Part shown: positions 35,210 through 45,664 of the stretch, one piece after another
How the letters are laid out: each line of letters begins with the position of its first letter
Numbering within the stretch: the stretch's first letter is position 1
NCBI GenBank assembly: GCA_003008705.1
Contig: PDUO01000008.1
Span: 1,302,001 to 1,366,000 of the forward strand
DNA: 64,000 nt
Source: Pezicula radicicola
Taxonomy: Eukaryota > Ascomycota > Leotiomycetes > Helotiales > Dermateaceae
Direction: 5' to 3'
Position numbers and translations under genes: made by a program
Notes under the pieces: generated by a model
The model's input: only the letters and a program-made list of their open reading frames with translations
What the model was told of the DNA's origin: nothing
Database searches by the model: none

Positions 35210-35900
35210 ATGGCCCCAACCAAGAAGACAAAGACCCAGGACAGCATCAACTCCAGGTTGGCGCTTGTTATGAAATCTGGAAAGGTTACCCTGGGATACA
35301 AGAGCACTTTGAAGACTCTGCGCTCTGGGTAAGACCTCATATCTCCAATCTGACCTTCTCAACCTCAAATGCTAACGGCAACTCAGAAAGGCTAAGCTTG
35401 TGATCATCTCTGGCAACACTCCCCCTCTCCGCAAGTCTGAACTCGAGTATTACGCCATGGTAAGATATCAATAAAATCCACCTGTAACAACTGCAGCTAA
35501 TCCGAAAATAGTTGTCCAAGACCAACGTCCACCACTTCGCTGGTAACAAGTACGTACCTCATATATCTTCTTCATTCCTAAGATACTGTGCTGTCTTCCC
35601 GTCCAACAATTAGACTCTTTGTGGAGTCTGCGCGGGCTTGTCTGACGACAAAGATTTTCATGGCTTTTGAGGGCAACCCGCACCCTGTGATCGAAGTCTC
35701 TTGACTTTTGGAGGGTATATTTCTTTTTACTTACTATTGGCTACAGCATTGAACTTGGAACTGCATGTGGAAAGCTATTCAGATGGTAAGGCTCTATAAC
35801 AATCTATCAGAGGATGTTCGATTGGCTAACACCATTCAGCTCTACCTTGGCGGTACTTGATGCAGGTGATTCCGATATCCTTTCTGGCCAGGTTGCATAG
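35210..35900 (+). CDS. RPL30: 60S ribosomal protein eL30
   Basis: Five coding exons (35210-35328, 35387-35459, 35512-35549, 35747-35785, 35840-35900) give 109 residues, the usual eL30 length. The protein starts [20 protein letters not shown] and has the family core [40 protein letters not shown] and [20 protein letters not shown], ending [13 protein letters not shown]. It is a structural protein of the large ribosomal subunit and belongs to the L7Ae/L30e kink-turn RNA-binding superfamily. Intron 3 (35550-35746, 197 bases) is much longer than the others and contains several possible hairpins. In yeast, L30 represses splicing of its own transcript by binding it, so a regulatory intron is conceivable here. 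Confidence 0.96.
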
Positions 35901-37051
35901 ATTTTGTTCACTGGGAAATCACTGGGAAAGTACTAAAAAAGTACTGGGCGGGGGTTGCGGATGGAGTAGGATCATTTCGGTGGAAACGTTTGTGATAGCA
36001 TCAATGGTTGGCGTCTGATATTTCAGGTCCTGGAATTTTACGGGCCAACAATTATGGGTAGCAAATGAAATGACACTGTTTGATCTGGACAAGCGCATTT
36101 ATTCTGGTTCTATCCTAGCTGATAAATTCTGTCATTCCTAGCCGTCTGTTCGGTCCTCAGTTGCAAAACTCGGCGCTCTTATCTTGCCTTCCCTTTTGTG
36201 GATGCAGGCTCTCCGAGCAGAGGAACATATAACTGCCGTAAGAACACCCCCTTTCTCAAGCCATCTAATTCAACGGACCATGGGCACGAAGTGGATTTGC
36301 ATAATTGATTGGACGACTAGGCACGTACAACTGTCGTTACACTCACGTCTGCTCCTACGAGCCTACGAGGACCGCAGGGATCATTATCGCATCGCTCAAC
36401 ATTTCGACGGCGACAGTCGAGGAAGTCGTGATTCGTAGGAGACCAGGAGACCATGGAGATATGGAGATTATGGAGATGGAAATGGAGATAAAGACAGAGG
36501 TGTAGATGGAAAGAGAAAGGATATGACGGGCGTGCGAGGCGTGCGAGGAAGTGAGAGGTTGACGTTGCTGAAATTGTGCTAGCCTACAGTACCTAATCGT
36601 CCGCTTCCACAACCATCAAAACCCCACCCCATTGCCACTGGGTTTCTCGCCCTCGCCCGAATTTCGGTTCTATTGATCAACTGTGCAGGACGTTTGACTC
36701 GAAGTTGCCCGACGTACCCCCACGACTCGACGACAAATATATTCTAAACAAGCAGAACGGACTCAACGTCCACAGAAGAAAGATGTGATTGCTCTAGCGC
36801 AAACCCAACATTGCTCAAGCTCCTGCAGAATACAAGCGGCGATTTACAAAATAGTAGAATGCGGGAGCGGAGAGTACATAAGACATCACACGATCCCAAG
36901 TCTTCACCTCTGCAAATGCGTCGCAATCAACTAGTTCACAATAGTCATGGTAGTGTCTCCGATCCCAATGAGTTCACAGCCAAGCATTCAGGTCTGCTCG
37001 GAACAGTTGTGGAGGTCGCTCTAACGGCGCTATTTTATAGCGGTACAGATT
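35901..37051. other. Intergenic region with a dispersed repeat copy
   Basis: The part at about 35968-36068 resembles 39660-39790 (see findings). The remainder has no supported gene. GATGGA/GAGATGG-type low-complexity sequence occurs near 36450-36500. Confidence 0.45.
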
Positions 37052-37080
37052 GGGGGGGGNNNNNNNNNNNNNNNGGGGGG
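37052..37080. other. Assembly gap flanked by poly-G
   Basis: Fifteen undetermined bases (37060-37074) sit between runs of eight and six G. The true length and sequence of this G-rich tract are unknown. Confidence 0.95.
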
Positions 37081-38610
37081 TTGAACAATAGAAAAGAGCT
37101 GCGAAGGATTCATCATCCTTCCCATCTGCGGGAGGGAAGTACGGATGATCAGAGTAGCCAGAAACAAGATTCCCCCTCTATGTTTGACAATTCAAGATCT
37201 TATCAACTATATCCTTGAAGTCAGGAAAGACTCATTATGAATAGAAATATCGAGGTAGCATTTGACAACACCTTGCAATCAGTAGCTACAGGGCTTCAGC
37301 TGGGAAAGGGGACATTGCAGGTATGAAACGTAGCTTCACTCTTGGGTTGGAAACGGATCACCTCCCGTCTAACCTGTTTACAGAACCATTCCATTGGATC
37401 TTGCAGTCCAGGTTAGGATGGGACCTACACTCTAATCTCCTGGACGACTTGAGATATGAGCAAAAGCCCACGATATGGAGCATCATCTTTGGGCTAATGG
37501 GATGTAAGGAAGTGGCAGATGACACGCAGGTATGAGATGTTGGTGATGGTGATGGATAAGTTTGGGTTTGCACGCCCGTTTGGGTGTTGGAGCTCGATAC
37601 TTTGCAAGTAGTCTTACAAAAGTACAGATAATCCAAAGTCGGGATATCTGTTTGAAGACGTAACGATTATGCTGTGCTATGCTGAAAGCTCTTCATTCTT
37701 GGATTATTTCGTTACCATCGAGAACACTTCCTGTTGCCAACTTTGGCAATTGCTGTTCAGTTATCTGCCAATGAGTCTTTTTGAGATCATAGGTCTTAAC
37801 ATTACATCCTTGTGACTTGTGACTGAAGGATATCTGAAAAGAACGATGCTCTTTAGCCAATCCTTGTGGTTTATTAAGCATACAATAATTGGTACATTGT
37901 TTATCTGCTTATTGATTTTTTTTGTGACCTTGTCGACTTGTTCAAGCTTTAGTGACGAGTAATCTTCGGCTTCGCTTGACCATCCACCAATGCAATGCAC
38001 GTTCAGGAGATTATGAAGAGTAGGAGCAAGTCTGCCATGTCTCTTTGATAGTTTTGAAAGTTACGAAATTGCTGCAGTTACAGTAAATAGCATAGCATAC
38101 ATGCTTGAATACTTGAACACTTACATACTGAGGAGTAATTCTGGGATTGGGTAAAGTACTGCCTAACAAGGAAGTGACGAGGGCCAGTGTATCAAGAACA
38201 GAAGGCACTCTAGCGCCCGCCTGCGGGACCTGGCTGCTTTTCTCCAGCGAGCGTTCTCGAGACTCTTCTCCCTTTCCTCTTTGGCTCACTTTATGAACAA
38301 GAATTGGCAAGTTACCTGATCTATGATCTAGAAACAATCCTCTTTGAGCTTTCGTATCGTACCAGTCCAGTTTCGGTGGACATTTTCTCCGCTGTTAAAC
38401 CTAAAACCCCCAAGTACCGGATTGCGTGCAGCTTTGCCTTCCTGTCTGCCATTCAGCTTGGAGTACAGATTGCGGAGGGTGTGGTTTGTCTAGTTGAGTT
38501 AGTAAGTGTCTCCTGTCTGCCGTGTTATTCCCTCAGTGTCTGCATAGCGGATTGTAGATCCTTCTAGGTATTCGATTGCGGTATATACTGAATCTCAGCA
38601 ACTGGTAGCC
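37081..38610. other. Intergenic region, no supported gene
   Basis: Open frames of 60 to 108 codons occur on both strands. One minus-strand stretch (about 38120-38300) ends at a good donor-like CAGTATGTAAG and might be an exon, but I could not connect it to anything. Confidence 0.35.
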
Positions 38611-39649
38611 ATGGATCCGCAAAGTGGAAAAGTAAGTACTTACTCGTTCCTGTATACTTGATATTAATAAAGTACAGAAGCACGCCAGGCGGTATGGCGA
38701 GCATTACTTCGTCAGGGAATCGGTTGATAAAGATTGGAAGAAGGTCACCAGGGACAAGCACAATGTACATTGGAAGTTGGATGAACAAGGCAATAAACTT
38801 CGGACAATGTACACACTAAGTCAGCGACAGAAGCCCGGATATCAGCCATTGGACAAGACTTCAGTTACCAGGCCAGAACACGATGCCCACCGGAAGGACG
38901 AACAAGACAATAAACTCGAGACAATTAAGACTCAAAGCCAGCGAGAGAAGTCTGGATATCAGCCATCGGGAAAGCCTTCGATACCTCCAACAAATTCTAC
39001 CAAGCTGCCCAGGAGATATGGTGAGCATTACTTCGTCAGGGAATCGGTTGATAAAGACTGGAAAAAGGTTCGTAGAGCAGTGCACGATGTGCACCGGAAG
39101 TTGGATGAACAAGGCAATAAACTCCGAACAATGCGCACCCTACGTCAGCGAGAGAAGCCTGGTTACATTCCCTTGGTCGAGTCTACAAGACCTCCGACAA
39201 ATCCTGTCAATGACAACAGAGAGAGAGATAGTCGCTCGGAACAAGGTGTGGATTGGTCGTACAGTGAACGATCCCGTAATGATCGAAGCCAATCTCGAGA
39301 TAGGCGGAATCCAATTAGCAGTCAACGGAACCGTGGGAGAAGCCCAGAGCAGTCAAGCAGGTACAATGACCGAGCTGAACGGAGTTCAGAAGCCAACCGA
39401 CGTCGACGAAGCCCTGAACGTCCGGCCTACAACAATGGTTATTCTGAACCTAGACGAGACTCAGACAACTACAGGCCACAGCGACGAAGAAGCCGAAGCC
39501 CACAGTACTCGAGGTATAATGATAGAAGTCGGGCACGGAGTCCAGATACCAGTCGACGAAGCTCAGGCACTTCAAGAGATCATTATGGGGAAAGACGAAG
39601 CCCGGACAGCCGTTCTAGGGATTATTATGGGGAATCTGGTAGACCATAG
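38611..39649 (+). CDS. RS-rich repeat protein
   Basis: Exon 1 is tiny (38611-38631, MDPQSGK). A 46-base GTAAGT-CAG intron leads to exon 2 (38678-39649), giving 330 residues. The N-terminal half has a duplicated module: RRYGEHYFVRESVDKDWKKV occurs near residues 11 and 121. Each copy is followed by the pattern VHxKLDEQGNKLRTMxTLxQ-REKPGY, and a third, shorter copy of that second part lies between. From about residue 190 the protein becomes Arg/Ser/Asp/Tyr-rich with many RS, SR and RSP steps (RRSRSPQYSRYNDRSRARSP), like RS domains of splicing factors. No RRM domain is present. A nuclear RNA-processing role is a guess from composition. A second plus-strand frame is open across the same bases. Confidence 0.75.
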
Positions 39650-40238
39650 GTTTTGGTCACTGGGAGAGTAGGATCGTGCTGGTGGAAATGTCTGTGACAG
39701 CATTATTAATGGTTGGCGTCTGGTCTTCGGGGTTCGGGACCGGTTTCTTGCGTCGGACTTTTGGCAACAACAATTACCTCGGAGAAGGAAATCAATTGTA
39801 GCTGTAAATTGTAGCTGTAGCTGTCTGTACCATGATTGCTACAGTAGGTAGGTACCATACGAATTGGTATAAGGGATCATTTTAATTAGGAGAAGGGAGT
39901 TACCCAAACCAAGTGAGTTGCCCAAATCAAGTGAGATACGCAAAACCATCTCTTATGTCCGAATCAATGCAATGACTCTTCGGAATGATCTCTTACAAAC
40001 CAATTCTTACAGTATGCCATGATTGCCACAGGAGGAAGTATAACTGAGTCCCTCTTACCAAGCATCAATGCTTCGCTGGTGAATTAGTAAAATTGTGGTG
40101 GGCGCTAATAAACTTACGCGAGATCAGGCTTGGCTGCTTTGAAATCGGCTTTCATATCCAAAAAAAGACCTCAATTCAGCATTCCCATCCAACAACAACA
40201 ACAACCTCCTCCGACAAACCACCTTGAAATCCGTCAAG
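39650..40238. other. Intergenic region: repeat copy and uL16 promoter
   Basis: The first part (39660-39790) matches the sequence after eL30. Further on, short related words (CATGATTGCYACAG) occur near 39830 and 40018. A CAACAACAACAACC tract precedes the uL16 start. Confidence 0.45.
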
Positions 40239-41281
40239 ATGGCACGAAGACCCGCGAGATGCTACCGTTACTGCAAGAACAAGGTGCGTAGCCCTCTTTT
40301 CAGCGCATCAGCATCTCGAGAGCCGCTGAAGCGCTGAAACTCGACCAAACTTGATCGCCACCTATTCCCTCGAGCGCATCTCTCTGCACATTTTGATGGC
40401 CATCGAGTTGCGGTTGAAGCATGTCAATAGAGCAAAAGCTGACCGTGTGACCTCAATAGCCGTACCCCAAGTCCCGCTTCAACCGCGGTGTTCCTGACCC
40501 AAAGATTCGTATCTTCGATCTTGGCCGTAAGAAGGCAAACGTCGACGAGTTCCCTCTCTGCATCCACTTGGTCTCCAACGAGTATGAACAGTTGAGTTCC
40601 GAGGCTCTCGAGGCCGCCCGTATTTGCGCCAACAAGTGAGTACCACCATATCACGAGCCTGCGGGGTACTATGGGAGGTCAAAGAGGAACGAGAAGAAGA
40701 AGTGGAGAATCATTGCGATGCAGATGCGCGCACAAGGAGCAACGAAGTAAGGCTGGATTTGGAAGCTAATATTTCTCTGCAGGTACATGGTTAAGACTGC
40801 CGGAAAGGAATCTTTCCATCTCCGTGTCCGCGCTCATCCTTTCCACGTCGTCCGTATCAACAAGATGTTGTCTTGTGCCGGTGCCGATAGATTGCAGACT
40901 GGAATGCGTGGTGCTTGGGGAAAGCCCAACGGATCCGTTGCCCGTGTCAACATTGGTCAGATCATCTTGAGCATCCGCACTCGTGATTCCCGTAGGTCTC
41001 CCTGTACTTCATGAACAAGGGCAAAATCATCTAACCCATTCTCAGACCGTGCTACCGCTCTCGAGGCTCTCCGTCGTTCGCAATACAAGTTCCCTGGTCG
41101 CCAAAAGATCATCGTTTCCAAGAACTGGGGCTTCACCCCTCTCCGCCGTGAGGAGTACATGGAGAAGAAGGAGAGTGGCAAGGTTCTCGTCGATGGTGCT
41201 TACGTTCAATTCCTCCGCAACAAGGGCAGTCTCGAGCAGAACATGAAGCGTTTCCCAGCAGCTTTCGCTGGTGAGGCTTAG
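40239..41281 (+). CDS. RPL10: 60S ribosomal protein uL16 (L10/QM)
   Basis: Four exons (40239-40283, 40460-40635, 40783-40991, 41046-41281) give 221 residues, exactly the yeast length. Recognisable stretches are [75 protein letters not shown] and the C-terminal [17 protein letters not shown]. uL16 joins the large subunit late and shapes the peptidyl-transferase/tRNA corridor. Introns follow GT-AG: the first is 176 bases with a GTGCGT donor, and the third starts GTAGGT. No defect is visible. Confidence 0.97.
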
Positions 41282-42411
41282 ATGGTTGTTTGATGGATGT
41301 TTGCTTGTCAAGGATGCGACTTGGGTTCAGGGCTGTGATCTTATGGGCGTACAATTGCAATGCAATGGCTGGGTCAAGGATGATGTGAAAGACATCGGGA
41401 ATACCGAGATCATTGTGTTTTAAGGAATTGTTACGACGATTGAGCTTTGCATTTCTGTGCATGACTGTGCGTTGATGGATATCAACATTATATGAGCAGT
41501 GAGTATCAAATAATACTCTCCTATCAACACCGTGTTACCAATGAAGCGTCTGTCCTTTCTGTTTGGTCTTTGGCTTTCCAAGGCGACTGAAGAGGCCGGA
41601 CATGCAGTGCATCGGGAGAGGATTTCAACTCTGATGAGATGTGATGCATGGCAAATTCTCAGGCTACTTTCTTTTCAGCCTGTTCTGGGTAGGTATGTAT
41701 CATGCCATTTTGACAAACTTTTCTATTTGCATACTGGGCACATACAGGTATTGCTCAGGAGGTTGTGGTACGACCTTTGGTGTGCTGGTTGGGCAAGCTA
41801 AGTATAATAATGATACGGAAGCATCGGAATTGGGTTTTTCTTCAACCTTCAACTGAGTCAGAGAAGTTCGGGATTTTCCTCTCAAGGTATTTTTCATCTT
41901 AATGGGCTTTGAAATATCTTCTTCGAATTCCTTGCCTCGTTTCTTAGGTCTGGCAAATCTAAGGAATTGGTTTGAGACATCGGATGTTTTGTCCAAACTT
42001 TAAGAGTAATCAAGTATGTAGGTACTGTAAGGTACTGTAGAATTTTTTCTTGGATTATCTTCTCCGAATCCTACATCTTGTTTCTTGGGTCTTGAAAATT
42101 GGGAACTGATTTGAGATAGCGGATGTTGTTTCTTTTATATCGACTCTAGAGGAATCAAGTACTTCAGGTACCTACCTACCTATCAGGTACCTTACACAGT
42201 CCTCCATATCCCCTATCAACCTTATTTTTAAACTCATCATTAGGGTTTGCCATGATTCACTGTATCAAGATTATGAAGTTTGCAAGCTGGAAGACAAATG
42301 ATGCAGCAATGGTAATGGTAGTGCATTGGCCTGTCAAAGCTAGACAGGCCCATTTTCTACGATTCCTCAGCAAGACCGCCGCATCCGTTGGCACACGACA
42401 TTTGCACTAGG
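41282..42411. other. Intergenic region with an imperfect tandem duplication
   Basis: Two related blocks of about 130 bases (near 41885-42030 and 42040-42175) follow each other. A GGTACCTACCTACC-type tract ends the second. No gene is supported. Confidence 0.5.
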
Positions 42412-42789
42412 ATGCGCCGGTTTGCGCTGGATGCAGCCGCTCCTGTTGGCGAGCATGAACTCTACAGGCATCTCGTACTGGCTTCATTTAGTAAGTAAAA
42501 GCGGCAGATCCTTTCCTAAAGCCCATCGTGTACAGGGCAGTACTGGACGACGTGGTCACTTGACCATCAAGTGTACTTCACACCGGCATTTGAAGCAAGT
42601 GGCAACGGTGAGGTTGTGAGGCTGCAAGACGTGTACAAGCGACAACGTGCGCGCATGGCCTCATTATTTCACGTTGTCATTAACATCGTCATCGTCATCG
42701 GCTCTTCGAACCACAAGAGCTTTTCTGTAGATGTTGAGCCGTGCGGCGAATGGCGGACTGACCTGTGTCTACCAAGAGTTTACCCATGA
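42412..42789 (+). CDS. Small uncharacterised protein, two exons
   Basis: Exon 1 (42412-42490) starts MRRFALDAAAPVGEHELYRH. A 45-base intron with a perfect GTAAGT donor and a TACAG acceptor joins it in phase 1 to exon 2 (42536-42789), giving 110 residues. The middle (QYWTTWSLDHQVYFTPAFEA, then GEVVRLQDVYKRQRARM) is rich in aromatic and charged residues like a folded protein. A short hydrophobic stretch (VVINIVIVIG) follows. No family is recognised. The intron is at the lower size limit, so the model is tentative. The gene is missed if only long unspliced frames are considered. Confidence 0.5.
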
Positions 42790-43904
42790 CTGGCTGCAGT
42801 AGGACTGGCTTGAATTATTAATATTGAGGGAGAGGGGAAAGGATTCCTTATCGCAATGATGATGAAATGTCGATTAGAGATTAGAGATTGGAGATTGGAG
42901 ATTGGAGATTACGAATTACGAGCATGCCGTCAGCGAGAGAACTCCTCCTATCATCCTGTGAGATAGATCCTATGAGGCTAGTACGAAGTAGCCAACAGAA
43001 CTAATTGCCTATGTACAAGTACTTATTAGGATACACCACCTTCCCTTACCTAGAGGACCTCCTGCATCGGGATGATTAAGGAGTGCCATCAAACAAACTA
43101 ACAAACAAACAAGGCGGAAGGTATTTTACTTTCTTTAGTATTACTTTCTCTCGATACGAGTGCAGTACCTCACAGTGTCTCCTCTATGACCCATTGCTGT
43201 CTGTCGCCTTACTATACTACGCTAATCCCCACGAAACAAAGAGAGACGTGGCTGTCGCGCCTCATCTCTTTTGCTCAGACGTCAAGTTGTCAAATCTCCC
43301 TCCACCCGTGCCACCCTCCCAAGCCAAGGTCCGACTGCGGTTGATTCGATTTGGCGATTCGTACACAGTACGGGGTCCTTCATAGATTACCGGGTACCCA
43401 TCAAAGGACGACTCAAGCGACTCAAGAGTCAACAACACGACTCACTCAGCATCCACCCCCCCTCCCCTCCCCCCCTTCATTCTCACCGAATCCCGATAAC
43501 GGTGCCCCTGCCCAGACGCTCTTCTCTCGGAATTTGGTGCTTTCATGATTAAATATCTGCAATAATATAAACTCCCGCCCAGCCCAGTATACGTATCCTA
43601 TACATATCCTATACATATCATCTCATCAATCACACCTTCGAGCTCGTCATTTCTCGTGCCCCGTGTAAAGTCAAACTACTATTATCGGCCCACCAGTCAG
43701 CGACGACCGAGCAAGACAGAGCGGGTGATTCAGGCTGAGGTGATCGCACGACCCCCCCTTGCGTTGATCCCTCTGCCTTGCACATACCTCACTCTCAGAT
43801 ACAGTCAGTACCTCGAAATAAACGCTATACATATTATATACCCTATCCGACGCCTCGCCCCCTTCTTTCCTTTCTTCCTTCCGCCACAAAACCATTCGAC
43901 AATT
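42790..43904. other. Promoter region with low-complexity tracts
   Basis: A tandem GAGATTGGAGATT-type repeat occurs at 42872-42915 and C/T-rich tracts occur near 43450-43475. Overlapping open frames are short and Pro/Ser/Arg-rich, and none is supported as a gene. Confidence 0.45.
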
Positions 43905-43944
43905 CCTCACGATACCTCACGATACCTCACGATACCTCACGATA
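43905..43944 (+). repeat. Four tandem copies of a 10-base unit in a leader
   Basis: The unit CCTCACGATA is repeated four times without a mismatch, ending about 44 bases before the start codon of the next gene. It probably lies in its 5' untranslated region. Confidence 0.85.
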
Positions 43945-43987
43945 ACTTGCCGTCGCCTCGCTCCCTTATCATTGTCCAGCAGCAGCC

Positions 43988-45664
43988 ATGGCTTTTCGCC
44001 AACCAACGCACGCGCCTCAGCGTACCACCTATCCTCTTCGAGAACAACAGCTGTCCATCCCCGCACCCCCGCGTCCGTCTGAACTCGAAGAATCTCAGGA
44101 ATGGATCCTCTTCTCGCCCAGCGCAGCTTCCATAACAGACGTCACCAATACAACATCAACGGGCAAGACATGCACGGCGGGGAGATCGAGGATAAGTGAC
44201 TTTGGCGGGAGTCAGGATTCGAGAGCGCGGAGCTATGAGTATGACGAGGAGGCTGATGAGGATGAACAAGAGGAGAGCGCCAGCCAGGAGGAGCTCGACA
44301 GCTTAGACAGCCACTTGCACGAGTTTCGCGCCGAGCCCAGCGTGTATAATCGACGACAGAGCAGTAGTGGTGGTCCTGTGCTTCCGACCCACGATGGACT
44401 GGGCTCGTTCAGAATCGACCAGACGGCCATGGGGGAAGATGTGCAGGAACACCTATACTCATTTGAGAGATATAACCCGCGCCGCGTGAAGCGCCGGCGG
44501 GAGAGTCTGGAGCTTGGAGCATTGGAGATGATAGCGGAGCAAGAGAAGGCACGACGGATCGAAGCCTGGAGAATGGAGCAGAGTCGTGTATTACTTGACG
44601 AGATACAGAGAGAGACACGGAGGAGGAGACAGAGTATGGCTAGCGAGCGGGTGAGCTTGAGGGATGAGCATGCTGACGTTGCGACAATGAGCAATGTGGA
44701 GGCTTCGATACATGGACAGGCGGCTTTAGATGACAAGGCCCCTGAGGAGGAGAACGAGGGTTTCTGGAACAAGATAACTCGTCGTGTCATCCGTGATCTC
44801 ATGGGCATCGACGATCATCTCTTATCTATTATCTTTGGTGAAAACCTCCCAGTAGATGATGACTTGTCTACCACTCCTCCTGCGAGCAAGCCAATCGCCA
44901 ATCCCGATACCTCCAGCTGGGAACATAGGCTCTTGGAGCGGATAGCGAGAGAGTTAGGCGTCCTTGTCAACCAGATTACCGACCATCCAGGCGCTTTCTC
45001 GACTTATATCCGTACACAACAAGAATCCATACCATATGCGGGCCTGCCAGTTATTCCTGAGACTGCGCGACCAAATGATTCTTCAACTCCATCTCTCCGA
45101 ACTCCCGAGTTTCAACCAACCCTCCCTATTCCTATGCAAGCCTCTTCTCACACGCTGCCACCAGAAGAAGTGGACAACACACCACGTGCATCGCAGCTTC
45201 TTACAAAAGAAGAATGGGAGAAGGATCTAGACATCAAGGTAATATTCCGGTATCTTCGCTCCCGCTTTACGTCTCCATCCTCCTCCCCCTCTACATCTCC
45301 CCCAAAATTCACCACCACTTCCAACCTCGCTACGGCGAGTACCACGGACAGTGCTGCGCGTGCTGCCCGTGCTGCCCGAGTGCGGGCACATCATCCCCTC
45401 GTAAGTCGAGAGCGCAGAGGCAGTGGCTCTGAGAGAAGGACCTTCAAAGCCACCATTCCAAGCGACAGCCGGGTTGGTCTGGGAATGGGCGTCCGGAGAT
45501 CAAGCGGCAACAGTAGCTGTGCGAGTGCGAGTGTCAAGAGCTTGAAGCGGAATAGCATTGGCAGTGGAAGTAGGCATTACTGGGACATTGGCGGGAGCAT
45601 TGGTAGTAATGGTGGGAGTATGATTGCCAGTACTGGTGGCATGGGAAGTTGGGGCGAGGTTTGA
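43988..45664 (+). CDS. Large mostly disordered fungal protein
   Basis: A single exon of 558 residues starts at the ATG at 43988 in a good context (CAGCCATGG). After a Pro/Ser/Arg-rich start come an acidic patch (YDEEADEDEQEES), a charged helix (EMIAEQEKARRIEAWRMEQS, continuing as a likely coiled coil) and a folded-looking core at about 255-340. That core includes GFWNKITRRVIRDLMGIDDH and WEHRLLERIARELGVLVNQI. The tail is rich in Ser, Ala and Gly. WxxKLxxxLxRxLG-type cores of this kind are conserved among filamentous ascomycetes, but I know no function for them. There is no signal peptide or membrane helix. Confidence 0.75.
   Translation: MAFRQPTHAPQRTTYPLREQQLSIPAPPRPSELEESQEWILFSPSAASITDVTNTTSTGKTCTAGRSRISDFGGSQDSRARSYEYDEEADEDEQEESASQEELDSLDSHLHEFRAEPSVYNRRQSSSGGPVLPTHDGLGSFRIDQTAMGEDVQEHLYSFERYNPRRVKRRRESLELGALEMIAEQEKARRIEAWRMEQSRVLLDEIQRETRRRRQSMASERVSLRDEHADVATMSNVEASIHGQAALDDKAPEEENEGFWNKITRRVIRDLMGIDDHLLSIIFGENLPVDDDLSTTPPASKPIANPDTSSWEHRLLERIARELGVLVNQITDHPGAFSTYIRTQQESIPYAGLPVIPETARPNDSSTPSLRTPEFQPTLPIPMQASSHTLPPEEVDNTPRASQLLTKEEWEKDLDIKVIFRYLRSRFTSPSSSPSTSPPKFTTTSNLATASTTDSAARAARAARVRAHHPLVSRERRGSGSERRTFKATIPSDSRVGLGMGVRRSSGNSSCASASVKSLKRNSIGSGSRHYWDIGGSIGSNGGSMIASTGGMGSWGEV

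Noticed and set aside
38883..39671. 262-codon alternative frame as a second gene
   Set aside because: It lacks splice support and lies over the RS-coding frame, where repetitive codons keep other frames open; kept only as a finding.
40284..40459. Small nucleolar RNA in the first uL16 intron
   Set aside because: I found no convincing C box (RTGATGA) paired with a CTGA D box or a flanking terminal stem.
42872..42915. CRISPR-like array
   Set aside because: The repeats are short, contiguous and without spacers, i.e. a minisatellite; CRISPR is not expected in a fungal nucleus.
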